Below the pieces are notes generated by a model. It was given only the letters and a program-made list of their open reading frames with translations. It was not told where the DNA came from and ran no database searches. The position numbers and the translations under genes are program-made. Shown here in pieces: positions 8,205 through 15,618 of a stretch of 64,000 bases of DNA (the first letter of the stretch is position 1; each line of letters starts with the position of its first letter). Source of the stretch: Pseudoroseicyclus aestuarii (GTDB lineage Bacteria; Pseudomonadota; Alphaproteobacteria; Rhodobacterales; Rhodobacteraceae); NCBI RefSeq assembly GCF_003217255.1, contig NZ_QJTE01000006.1, forward strand, positions 1 through 64,000, in the 5' to 3' direction.

Positions 8205-8555
8205 ATGAGCAGCCAACCGAAGATCGCCGGCAGAACTTCGACACCGATGCGGCCCGCCGATCCAGACCCTTTCTTGCTAAGCGGTCTAACCGCCATTGCC
8301 GACCCGACCCGACTGCGCATCCTGACCGCGCTACGCGAGGGTCATGAGGCGTGTCGCGAGATCGAGGGGTATGTCGGCATCCACGTCTCGGACCTCGCCC
8401 GGGTCGTCGCCATGACCCAACCGGCCGTGTCGCAGCATCTCGCACGTTTGCGGCAAGCGGGTTTGGTCAAGGTTACCAGAAAGGGGCAATACGCTTATTA
8501 CCTGCGTGATGAAGGTGCGCTGGCACGGTTGCGCAAAGCGATCGCAACGATTTGA
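8205..8555 (+). CDS. ArsR/SmtB-family regulator (passenger gene)
   Basis: A 116-residue winged-helix repressor. Its core contains LSGLTAIADPTRLRILTAL and the recognition region VSDLARVVAMTQPAVSQHLARLRQAGLV, followed by a wing with RKGQYAYYL. The ELCVCDL-type metal site of ArsR/SmtB proteins is missing; the only cysteine lies in HEACREIEGY. The inducer may therefore be something other than a thiophilic metal. The gene sits 65 bases upstream of the MFS gene inside the mobile element. It probably represses that gene through the palindrome at 8594-8619. Confidence 0.88.
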   Translation: MSSQPKIAGRTSTPMRPADPDPFLLSGLTAIADPTRLRILTALREGHEACREIEGYVGIHVSDLARVVAMTQPAVSQHLARLRQAGLVKVTRKGQYAYYLRDEGALARLRKAIATI

Positions 8556-8593
8556 CGGCCGGAGCCAGGCTATCGACACTGCATGCAACCTTA

Positions 8594-8619
8594 CATAAGT
8601 TATTGCGCATAGACTTATG
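8594..8619. promoter_or_regulatory. Candidate ArsR operator before the MFS gene
   Basis: Perfect 7-base inverted arms CATAAGT (8594-8600) and ACTTATG (8613-8619) are separated by 12 bases. The right arm ends one base before the MFS start codon. The AT-rich palindrome stands out in this GC-rich DNA and has the size and place expected for an ArsR-family site that would block transcription or translation initiation. Confidence 0.55.
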
Positions 8620-8620
8620 A

Positions 8621-9850
8621 ATGGTGGCCCGCATGTCTTTCTTCACCATAGCTCGCACCATCCGTGCGCCACTCATGGCCTTCTTCGCGATGGGCATCTT
8701 CTGGGGGGCGTGGCACGCCCTTGTCCCTGACGTGAAGATCGCCGTGGGGGCCGATGACGGCGCGCTCGGCCTGGCGCTCCTCTGCGTCGCGCTTGGGGCT
8801 GTCCCGGCCATGGTTCTGGGCGGACGTCTGGTGGACCGGATCGAGCCGGGGCTACTGCCGGCGACCGTTTTGGCCTTCGGCGTCGCGGCCGTACTGCCAG
8901 GCCTTGCCGGCTCGCCAGTAGAACTCGGCGCTGCCCTGTTCGTCCTGGGATTGGCGTCCGGTATGATGGATGTCGTGATGAACGCGCGTATCGGGGCGAT
9001 CGAGGCGGCAACGGGCGTGCGCGCGATGCATATGGCGCACGCCCTGTTCGCGGTCGTCTACCTCGTAGTGGCGCTCGGCACCGGCGCGGCGCGCGACGCG
9101 GCGCTGGACCCCCCGGTGATCCTTACGAGCGTCGGCGCTGCGATCGTCGCGTTAGGTCTGGTCACGGCACGCCTCGGCCGCGAGGATCGGATCGCAAGGC
9201 CGGACTTGGACGACGTGACACCCGACGCCGATGGACTCGTTCGCCGCCGGATCGACGGTCCTGTCCTGTTGTTGGGAATCATCGCCTTTGCCGCCTTCCT
9301 GTCCGAAAACGGGTGGCAGTCCTGGAGCGCCTTGTTCCTGGAGCGGACCTTCGAGGTCGATCCGTGGCTGGGATCAATGGGACCGGCCGTGGTCGGAACG
9401 GCCCTCGCCGTGGGACGGTTCGGCGGCCAGGCGCTGGCTATGAAGGTCAGCGATGCCGCCCTGATTGCCGGGGCAGCCATCGTCGCCATCGCGGGCGGTA
9501 CGGCGATGGCCCTGGCACCGTCCCCCATTGTCGTCTTCGCTTCCCTTTTCGTCGCGGCGGCGGGCGCGTCGGTCATCGCACCCTCCGCGCTGAGCCTCGC
9601 TGGACGCACAGCGGAGCCGCGCCGCCGTGGTGCGGCCGTCGCGACTGTCGGGGTGATCGCCTATACGGGCTTCTTCGTGGGGCCTGCGATGCTGGGCTTT
9701 GTTGCGGACGCCGCGGGATTGCGCACCGCCCTCGGCATGATCGCCGTCGTCCTGGCGTTCGTCATTCCGTGCTTGTTGGTCCATCACGCCTGGTCGGACG
9801 CTTATTTGAAGCGCCCGGTTTCGACGCAGAGGAAGGACGGTCTCTCGTAA
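8621..9850 (+). CDS. MFS transporter, YbjJ-like (passenger gene)
   Basis: A 409-residue major facilitator protein with about 12 hydrophobic segments. The first half carries MFS-type GGRLVDRIEPG after helix 2 (motif A region). The start of the second half has SENGWQSWSALFLERTF, resembling the E--MADWSALYL signature of YbjJ-type MFS proteins. A hydrophilic loop at about residues 185-205 separates the halves. The ATG at 8621 directly follows the CATAAGT palindrome; an in-frame ATG lies at 8633. Given its ArsR partner and mobile location, export of a toxic compound is the likely role. Substrate unknown. Confidence 0.85.
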   Translation: MVARMSFFTIARTIRAPLMAFFAMGIFWGAWHALVPDVKIAVGADDGALGLALLCVALGAVPAMVLGGRLVDRIEPGLLPATVLAFGVAAVLPGLAGSPVELGAALFVLGLASGMMDVVMNARIGAIEAATGVRAMHMAHALFAVVYLVVALGTGAARDAALDPPVILTSVGAAIVALGLVTARLGREDRIARPDLDDVTPDADGLVRRRIDGPVLLLGIIAFAAFLSENGWQSWSALFLERTFEVDPWLGSMGPAVVGTALAVGRFGGQALAMKVSDAALIAGAAIVAIAGGTAMALAPSPIVVFASLFVAAAGASVIAPSALSLAGRTAEPRRRGAAVATVGVIAYTGFFVGPAMLGFVADAAGLRTALGMIAVVLAFVIPCLLVHHAWSDAYLKRPVSTQRKDGLS

Positions 9851-9923
9851 CGGATGTCCATGCTTATGCCGCCTGAACCGATCCTTCGTCCATAGCACAG
9901 CGAACGGCAGGAAAGTCTTGCAT

Positions 9924-9953
9924 AGCGGACCAACACGGATTGCGGACACCCCC
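9924..9953 (-). repeat. Right terminal inverted repeat of the IS1595-type element
   Basis: The reverse complement starts GGGGGTGTCCGCAATCCGTG and pairs with 6870-6899. It is followed immediately by a run of eight T (9954-9961). It lies 73 bases beyond the MFS stop codon, so both passenger genes are inside the element. Confidence 0.9.
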
Positions 9954-10384
9954 TTTTTTTTATGGGGCCCAATAAGGTGAGCCTGATCCTGCCGTAATTG
10001 GCGGCGCAGCACAAAAAGATGAGGTGTCCTGACCTCGGGCGCCGTCTGCGGTGTGACAACCAAGTGGTCTCTGGTTCGCTGAATTTGGGGAGCGAGGGCA
10101 ATTGGGTGAGGATGATCGTTGACGTGCTCATTGCGAAGCGGTCCTTGCGCCTCCTACCAGCAAGTTGCGCAGGGGCCGCAGTGTAAACATCGGGGACGTT
10201 GACGATTCAAGGTCGACATCAGCCACCATCGCTCAGGTTCGTCAGTACTCGCACGATGGTGCAGTCGCCGATCGTGCAGAGTGGCGACTGGTCCCGTTTT
10301 GGTGCGGATTGACCCGTAGCAGGTGCTCCCATGAAGGCCAAAACGGTGAACATCTACGGGGTATCCGGCGAACATTACCTCTGA
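9954..10384. other. Gene-free stretch between the IS1595-type element and the tRNA scar
   Basis: About 430 bases with no supported gene. A 17-codon ORF with ATG at 10331 ends at 10384, directly at the tRNA fragment; it has no recognisable product. GACCCGTAGC at 10311-10320 resembles the 5' end of tRNA-Arg(CCG) but is far too distant from the 3' fragment to form a gene. Confidence 0.45.
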
Positions 10385-10436
10385 CGCTGCCCTCCGAAGG
10401 CAGAGGCCATAGGTTCGAATCCTATCGGGTGCACCA
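10385..10436 (+). other. 3' fragment of tRNA-Arg(CCG): probable attachment-site scar of an integrated island
   Basis: The 52 bases run from the anticodon stem to the CCA end. The anticodon arm is CTGCC / loop CTCCGAA / GGCAG, with anticodon CCG at 10394-10396. Then follow a 5-base variable loop, the T-arm ATAGG-TTCGAAT-CCTAT (perfect stem), and the 3' acceptor strand CGGGTGC-A-CCA. The matching 5' strand GCACCCG and the D-arm are absent upstream, so this is not a functional tRNA. Tyrosine-recombinase elements that insert into a tRNA 3' end leave such a duplicated 3' segment at their far end. The orientation places the island on the left and the intact tRNA outside the window. Confidence 0.75.
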
Positions 10437-10638
10437 TTTCCCAAGCGACCGAATTCGAAGCGTTAGCTTTCCATCGGTGAAGAGCCGAGTTTCCAAGCAT
10501 CTGCTCCTGTTCTGCGCCGCGAACGACCCCAACGCAGTCGGCGGCTGGGGTGTCGTGGGCGATCTCCGAGAGACGTGAATCTCATATTCACGCGCTAGTC
10601 TGGCTTGTTCTTGTACCGACTTCGGCAAGTGCGGCGGC

Positions 10639-10677
10639 GCACGGTGTCCACGGCCCTGTCGACCGGGGGCACCGTGC
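10639..10677 (-). terminator. Possible hairpin terminator after the aldo/keto reductase gene
   Basis: GCACGGTG (10639-10646) pairs perfectly with CACCGTGC (10670-10677), just downstream of the reductase stop on the minus strand. The 23-base loop is long and no U-run follows, so this is a weak call. Confidence 0.3.
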
Positions 10678-10688
10678 GTCCCCCAGCA

Positions 10689-11678
10689 CTACCAGCGTTG
10701 GTGGACGTGCGGCGCGATGCGTGTCTCGTAGATGTCGCGAACCGCATCCATCGCATCGGCCGAAAGCGGCGCCAGGCCTCCTGCCGTGGCGTTGGAGCGT
10801 GCCTGGTCGGGAGTCTTGGCTCCTGGGATGGCGACCGTCACACCGTCGTTCATGAGGATCCAGCGCAGCGCGACCTGGGCCATGGGGACATCCGCCGGCA
10901 AGACCTCCTTCAGAGCGTCGACCGCATCGAGCGCCACGTCGAAGGGGACACCCGCGAAGGTCTCGCCCACGTCGAAGGCCTCGCCCGCGCGGTTGAACTT
11001 GCGGTGGTCGTCGTCGGCAAAGGTGCTGTCCTTGGACATCTTGCCGGTCAGAAGGCCCGACGCGAGGGGCACGCGGACGATGACGCCGACGCCTTTCTCT
11101 TTCGCGCGCGGCAGGAACAGGTCCGCCGGCCGCTGGCGGAACATGTTGTAGATCATCTGAACCGAGACCACGCCCGGATACTCGATTGCCTTCAGACCCT
11201 CCTCGACCTTCTCGACCGAGACGCCGTATTCGCCGATCTTGCCCTTCGACTTGAGGTCGTCGAGCGCGCCGAAGACCTCGGGGCGATAGAACACCTCGGT
11301 CGGCGGGCAGTGCAGCTGCACGAGGTCCAGGCGCTCGGTGCCCAGGTTGGCCAGGCTGCGGTCGACGAAGCCCTCCATATTCTTGGCGTTGTAGCCATCG
11401 GCCTCATGCGGATCCAAGCGGCGGCCGAGCTTCGTTGCGACGAGGGGTTTGTCGCCGCTCCGCTCGCGCAGGACCTGGCCGATGATCTTCTCGGACCGTC
11501 CGTCACCGTAGACATCCGCGGTGTCGATGAAGGTCACACCCTCATCGAGGGCCGTGTTCAGCGCCGCCCTCGCATCCTCCTCCGAGACCTCGCCCCAGGT
11601 CCCCCCGATGGCCCAGGCGCCGAAGCCGATCTCGGAGACCGTCCAACCGGCCCGTCCGAATGTGCGCGTTCCAACCAT
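10689..11678 (-). CDS. Aldo/keto reductase
   Basis: A 329-residue (beta/alpha)8 reductase. The catalytic tetrad is visible: Asp and Tyr in FIDTADVYGDG, Lys in LVATKLGRR, and His in LDLVQLHCPP. Residues near the C-terminus (IPGAKTPDQARSNATAGG) form the NADP-binding region of the AKR family. The frame is open to 11984, but the ATG at 11678 has an excellent GGAGGAGAAG ribosome site and starts MVGTRTFGR, the usual family N-terminus. It is the first gene right of the tRNA scar, and its composition is like the chromosome core. Substrate unknown. Confidence 0.9.
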   Translation of the reverse strand: MVGTRTFGRAGWTVSEIGFGAWAIGGTWGEVSEEDARAALNTALDEGVTFIDTADVYGDGRSEKIIGQVLRERSGDKPLVATKLGRRLDPHEADGYNAKNMEGFVDRSLANLGTERLDLVQLHCPPTEVFYRPEVFGALDDLKSKGKIGEYGVSVEKVEEGLKAIEYPGVVSVQMIYNMFRQRPADLFLPRAKEKGVGVIVRVPLASGLLTGKMSKDSTFADDDHRKFNRAGEAFDVGETFAGVPFDVALDAVDALKEVLPADVPMAQVALRWILMNDGVTVAIPGAKTPDQARSNATAGGLAPLSADAMDAVRDIYETRIAPHVHQRW

Positions 11679-11958
11679 GAGATGCTTCTCCTCCATTAGA
11701 CTGGACCGGGTACGTAGTCCCTGGACGACGCTTGAGAAGGCGACGGGCCAGAGGAAGGGGATTGCCGGAAGGGCAGGGGCTTTCACAAAAGGCCGGTTTG
11801 GTGGTCTGGAGCGTTCAGCTCCCGCTTGTGGGAAAGCGTATGCGAGGCCAACGCTGCGGTCTCGACCTCCATCCCCGGAGGGCGGGGGGGCTGACCTGCG
11901 CTGCGCCGGGTGCGGAGGTCGCCTAAGGGCGGATAGTCGCCATTCACCGTATTGAGCA

Positions 11959-12936
11959 TCAACGAATAGGGTAGAAAACTTCACGCGCGATTTGAAAACG
12001 AACCATGTGCTTCAACTTTGACAGGTCCGACGGCGAGTCAATCTTGTGGATCATGCGGTGGCAGGTTGGGCAGAGTACCATGAAGTCATCTGGCACCTTG
12101 TAACGCCTTGTTTCCCCCTCGCTGAGACCATGCAGTGGTGCGGCATGATGTACGTCGAGCGGCGTTTCATAGGCGGGACCATTAAAACCATAGTCGCGTT
12201 TGGGATCGAGACCACAGCATTCGCAGATCGGAGGTTTCGCTTTTAAAACTTCTTTACGCACTTTTGCGGAGCGTTCAATCCGACAAGAAAGAACGTAGCG
12301 TCGCGTCTCATCTATATCTCGCCCGTTTGCCTCTTCCTGCATCACCTCACTTGGTGTCGTTCCACCACGGTTCACCAGCGCTTCGTATGCGCGAAGCATC
12401 TGATGTAGGTCAGCTTGAAGAATGTCATCAGTGAACATGCCTGCCGTGTAGGTCTTCCCAAAAGAATGTCCGGCCTCATACCCGGCTGGAAGTCCAGCAA
12501 TAGAGCCAAGATTAATAGGAGCCTCAGAAAAGTGCTTTGCAAATTCAGGGACGCGATCAGCCATATCGCGTGCCCGACGTTTCAGTACATCGCGACCGCG
12601 GGTCTGTCCGAAGTCATTATATATGGCCGTAGTTCCCTGGTTCATCGATAGTGTGATCGTCTGCTCGTCCGGATTGATCAGGTAAACTACGTAAAAGCCC
12701 TTTGTCGCAGTTTCGGTAATTAAGGGGTCAAAAAAAGCCAGCCAGGGTACGGACGCCCATACGCCCTGTCCGACGCTAGCTCTGACCTTTAGATCAACGG
12801 AGCGAAAGGTCAGGAGATTTTTTGCCTCCACAGCTATGTCGCGTCTTACGAAGTCGCCAAATTTCGAATTTGTAAAAGGCTTCGCGCGCTCATAGGTGTA
12901 TTCCATGGCGAGGCGAGAAAGTTGTTCTGCAAGCAT
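11959..12936 (-). CDS. MrcB_N (DUF3578) - HNH endonuclease, probable modification-dependent (type IV-like) restriction enzyme
   Basis: A product of 325 residues with two domains. The N-terminal half matches the MrcB_N/DUF3578 pattern (GQGVWASVPWLAFFDP, FYVVYLINPDEQTITLSMNQG), a module found in McrBC-related and other modified-DNA restriction systems. The C-terminal part is an HNH nuclease with two CxxC zinc pairs (CECC and CPTC), the core LDVHHAAPLHGL, and a final His in CHRMIHK. The ATG at 12936 matches the usual domain start and has GGAG upstream; the frame stays open to an ATG at 12966. Codon use is distinctly more AT-rich than its neighbours, indicating horizontal acquisition. No methyltransferase or partner gene is next to it, so it acts alone or on modified DNA. 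Confidence 0.85.
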   Translation of the reverse strand: MLAEQLSRLAMEYTYERAKPFTNSKFGDFVRRDIAVEAKNLLTFRSVDLKVRASVGQGVWASVPWLAFFDPLITETATKGFYVVYLINPDEQTITLSMNQGTTAIYNDFGQTRGRDVLKRRARDMADRVPEFAKHFSEAPINLGSIAGLPAGYEAGHSFGKTYTAGMFTDDILQADLHQMLRAYEALVNRGGTTPSEVMQEEANGRDIDETRRYVLSCRIERSAKVRKEVLKAKPPICECCGLDPKRDYGFNGPAYETPLDVHHAAPLHGLSEGETRRYKVPDDFMVLCPTCHRMIHKIDSPSDLSKLKHMVRFQIAREVFYPIR

Positions 12937-13236
12937 GGTGAACCTAACTCCGATAGGCGCTACCATACGTCATGAAATTTGCTGCGCAACCTGTTTGAAA
13001 GGTTCTGATTTTAATTACTCGCTGCACTTACTGGCGTTCGCCGACTATCCGCCGTCGGGCTGACTGGGTTCATTTGCCGCGACACACACGAACGGTAGCT
13101 TAGGGCCGCAATCCGACGAAGGTGGGCCGCTGGTCTAAGGTCGGGAAAGGCCGATATCCTGCAGGCTTACGGCATCCACCTCATCCGCAGGGTCAGCCTC
13201 CTTGACCCGGCCCGGGGAAAGGCTTCTTTATCCAGC

Positions 13237-13818
13237 ATGACTGACCTCTCCACCCAATCGCTCGATCAACTCACCATTGACGAGGCGTCCCGGCCGTCGG
13301 CTCCGCCTGTACCGGCGGCGACGGACAGGCATCGCCGTCAGGGGCGACAGCTGGCGGCGATCCATCGGCACTACCTGATGGAGATGGCGCAGATCGGCGC
13401 GGTCCTGGCGCGGATCGAGGCGAAGGACAGTCCTCCCGAGCATCTGAAGCGGATCGTGCTGTCTCTCGACATGGCCGAGAACCTTCGCGCCTTTGGCTCC
13501 CTTTGCGGGCATGAGTGCCAGGTGCTCAAGTTTCATCACGATATCGAAGGCGCCGACATGTTCCCCCGGATCGAGGCCGCCGGCGGAGGCATGTTTCGGG
13601 AGGTCGTGGCCAAGCTGCTCTCCGAGCACGAGGTGGTGCACGAGCTGATTATTCGCCTCGATCAGGTCGCTGACCGGTTGGTCGAGGATCCAGGGGAGGC
13701 CAACTTCCTTGAGGCGGCCGCCACCTATCGAAAGCTGGAAGAGGTCGTGCGCTCTCATTTCAAATACGAGGAGACGGAGCTGGTCGAGGCCATCGGCTAT
13801 TATCTCGGATCGATCTGA
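13237..13818 (+). CDS. Hemerythrin HHE-domain protein
   Basis: A 193-residue all-helical protein with hemerythrin-type metal ligands: His45, the HHDIEGADMFPRI block (100-112), SEHEVVH (129-135), and HFKYEETELVEAIG (174-187). These supply the histidines and carboxylates for a di-iron site that could bind oxygen, nitric oxide or iron. The first about 35 residues are Pro/Ser-rich and probably disordered. A stand-alone gene with no obvious operon partner, so its exact role (iron or redox sensing, or storage) is open. Confidence 0.85.
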   Translation: MTDLSTQSLDQLTIDEASRPSAPPVPAATDRHRRQGRQLAAIHRHYLMEMAQIGAVLARIEAKDSPPEHLKRIVLSLDMAENLRAFGSLCGHECQVLKFHHDIEGADMFPRIEAAGGGMFREVVAKLLSEHEVVHELIIRLDQVADRLVEDPGEANFLEAAATYRKLEEVVRSHFKYEETELVEAIGYYLGSI

Positions 13819-13964
13819 CGCTGCACGCCCGTGATGGCTTCTGTACGTCAACTTTGGCCTGTCGACGGCTGAACCCGGGCGGGGTGCCGACGGTCAGCCA
13901 AGGGCCGCCTGTGTCGACAGTCCATGATGGTCGTCGATGCAGACCTGCGCCGTCGCAGGCCGCT

Positions 13965-14357
13965 TCAAGCGCGACTGGTGCTACGCCTCGAGGATGCGCG
14001 GGCCCGCATCTCGTCCAGCGCGTCCCCGTTCTTGCGGCCCCAGTCATAGACCAGATCGACCAGATCGACGAAGCGCCGACCGAGCGGCGTGAGGCTGTAG
14101 CGCACCGCGGGCGGCACGACGCTCTCGACGTGGCGCTCGATCAGCCCGCTGGCCTCCATCTCGCGCAGGGTCTGGACCAGCATCTTCTTCGAGATCCCCG
14201 GCAGGCTGCGCTGCAGAACCCCGGTCCGCGCCTGACCCCCATGCAGGGCGTGCAGCGTGTGCAGGATCATGCTCGTCCATTTTGTCGAGAAGATCTCCAG
14301 CACCCGCCGTGGGGCGCAATCCTCGCGCCATTCCTGCTCTTCGCTGCCAGACTGCAT
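13965..14357 (-). CDS. HxlR-type (MarR-like winged helix) transcriptional regulator
   Basis: A 130-residue winged-helix regulator. The HxlR signature is clear: CAPRRVLEIFSTKWTSMILHTL, then LQRSLPGISKKMLVQTLREMEASGLIER and VRYSLTPLGRRF. The single N-terminal Cys in the CAPRR segment is the residue that senses electrophiles in related HxlR/HypR proteins. The ATG at 14357 has AAGAGG upstream; earlier ATGs in the open frame would add 98 unrelated residues. It is divergent from the PRISE reductase gene, with palindromic sites in between, so it likely represses that gene and itself. Confidence 0.9.
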   Translation of the reverse strand: MQSGSEEQEWREDCAPRRVLEIFSTKWTSMILHTLHALHGGQARTGVLQRSLPGISKKMLVQTLREMEASGLIERHVESVVPPAVRYSLTPLGRRFVDLVDLVYDWGRKNGDALDEMRARASSRRSTSRA

Positions 14358-14366
14358 GGTTACCTC

Positions 14367-14408
14367 TTGGTGCCTACGTCCCGTTTTGGTGCCGTCTAGC
14401 GCGGCACC
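14367..14408. promoter_or_regulatory. Candidate HxlR operator region
   Basis: TTGGTGCC occurs twice, at 14367-14374 and 14386-14393, 19 bases apart. The second copy forms a perfect inverted repeat GGTGCCG (14388-14394) / CGGCACC (14402-14408). The sites lie in the 96-base region between the divergent hxlR and reductase genes. Spacing of about two helical turns suggests paired dimer sites. Confidence 0.55.
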
Positions 14409-14453
14409 GCCGGGACTCCTAGGTCGGATGCGACACGCGATGGAGAAAACGAC

Positions 14454-15521
14454 ATGACGAAACGCGCATTGGTGGTTGGCGTCACAGGCATCCAGGGCCG
14501 GCCTCTCGCAGATCAACTGGTCGCCGAAGGGTGGCAGGTTTACGGCCTCGCTCGAACGCCCGGGCAGCAGGCCGGCGTGACCCCGGTGGCGGCCGACTTG
14601 CTGGACCCCGACAGGCTCGCAGAGGCCCTTGAAGGCGTCGCCCCCACGCATGTCTTCCTCACGACATGGATGAGGATGGACACCGAGGCGGAGAACATCC
14701 GCGTCAATTCAGAGATGGTTCGCAACCTTCTCAATGCCCTGCGCCCCGCGGGCTCGGTCGAACATGTCGCCCTGGCAACCGGGCTCAAGCATTACCTCGG
14801 CCCCTTCGAGGCCTATGCCAAGGGCGCGCTGCCCAAGACGCCGTTCCGCGAGGATCAGGGCCGTCTCGAGGTGGAGAACTTCTACTACGCCCAGGAGGAC
14901 GAGGTTTTCGCCGCTGCCGAACAGGATGGCTTCAGCTGGAGCGTCCATCGCCCTCACACGGTCATCGGCAGCGCCCTCGGCAACGCGATGAACATGGGCC
15001 AAACACTCGCCGTCTATGCCACGATCTGCCGCGAGACGGGGCGGCCCTTCCGCTTTCCGGGCTCGCAGGTGCAATGGAATGCGCTGACCGACATGACCGA
15101 TGCCGGTCAGCTCGCGGCGCAGATGGTCTGGGCCTCGACGACGCCGGAGGCGAAGAACGAGGACTTCAACATCGTCAACGGCGACATCTTCCGCTGGAGC
15201 TGGATGTGGAGCCGCCTGGCGGAGTGGTTCGGCGTCCAGGCCGAGGAGTTTGACGGGGTTGAGCGCCCCCTTGAACAGGAGATGGCCGGCGACGCCGAGA
15301 TCTGGGCCGAGATTGCTGACCGCCATGGTCTGGCCGAGCGCGACCTGGGACGGCTGGCCTCGCCATGGCACACGGACGCGGATCTGGGCCGCCCGATCGA
15401 GGTGGTCACGGACATGTCCAAGAGCCGCAACCTCGGCTTCACAGGCTACATCGCGACGGACAGGGCATTTTTCGACCTGTTCGAGAAATTGCGTGCCGAC
15501 CGGATCATTCCCGGCGCCTGA
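14454..15521 (+). CDS. PRISE-family NAD(P)H-dependent enone reductase (progesterone 5-beta-reductase-like SDR)
   Basis: A 355-residue extended SDR. It has the cofactor loop GVTGIQG (9-15), TGLKHYLGPF (109-118) with the family lysine, and NFYYAQED (142-149) with the family tyrosine. These motifs define the progesterone 5-beta-reductase/iridoid synthase-like (PRISE) group, which reduces activated C=C bonds of small enones. Bacterial members act on alpha,beta-unsaturated ketones and may detoxify electrophiles. That fits control by a neighbouring HxlR regulator with a sensor cysteine. The ATG at 14454 follows GGAGAAAACGAC. Confidence 0.88.
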   Translation: MTKRALVVGVTGIQGRPLADQLVAEGWQVYGLARTPGQQAGVTPVAADLLDPDRLAEALEGVAPTHVFLTTWMRMDTEAENIRVNSEMVRNLLNALRPAGSVEHVALATGLKHYLGPFEAYAKGALPKTPFREDQGRLEVENFYYAQEDEVFAAAEQDGFSWSVHRPHTVIGSALGNAMNMGQTLAVYATICRETGRPFRFPGSQVQWNALTDMTDAGQLAAQMVWASTTPEAKNEDFNIVNGDIFRWSWMWSRLAEWFGVQAEEFDGVERPLEQEMAGDAEIWAEIADRHGLAERDLGRLASPWHTDADLGRPIEVVTDMSKSRNLGFTGYIATDRAFFDLFEKLRADRIIPGA

Positions 15522-15534
15522 TCCGGTTCCGGGG

Positions 15535-15560
15535 CCCGGGGGGCGTTATGGCTCCCCGGG
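15535..15560. terminator. Terminator hairpin between convergent genes
   Basis: CCCGGGG (15535-15541) and CCCCGGG (15554-15560) form a stem between the convergent PRISE reductase and lacI genes. It can serve both directions. No strong U-run is present. Confidence 0.4.
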
Positions 15561-15618
15561 GTGGCTGCAGATCCAGAGGTCATGATGTTGGGCGAGGGGA
15601 GGCCAGAAGGCCCCGAGG

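Larger units (their letters stand above)
6870..9953 (+). mobile_element. IS1595-type insertion element carrying arsR-MFS passenger genes
   Basis: A 3084-base unit bounded by 30-base terminal inverted repeats (28/30 matching) that begin GGGGGTGTCCGCA. Inside, all on the same strand, are a frameshifted IS1595-type transposase (6954-7945), an ArsR regulator (8205-8555) and an MFS transporter (8621-9850). IS1595-family elements normally make 8-bp target duplications. The flanks here are TTTTCTTT (6862-6869) and TTTTTTTT (9954-9961), a 7/8 match, although low complexity weakens this evidence. IS1595-family elements with passenger genes (transporter IS) are known. This combination of cargo is inferred from the boundaries seen here. 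Confidence 0.85.

Noticed and set aside
10331-10384. 17-codon ORF ending exactly at the tRNA fragment
   Set aside because: Too short, no convincing ribosome site and no family; the adjacency may be chance.
10311-10436. A complete tRNA-Arg(CCG) with an insertion
   Set aside because: GACCCGTAGC at 10311 resembles the 5' end, but it is about 50 bases too far away, lacks the first acceptor bases and has no D-arm. A 3' attachment fragment explains the data better.
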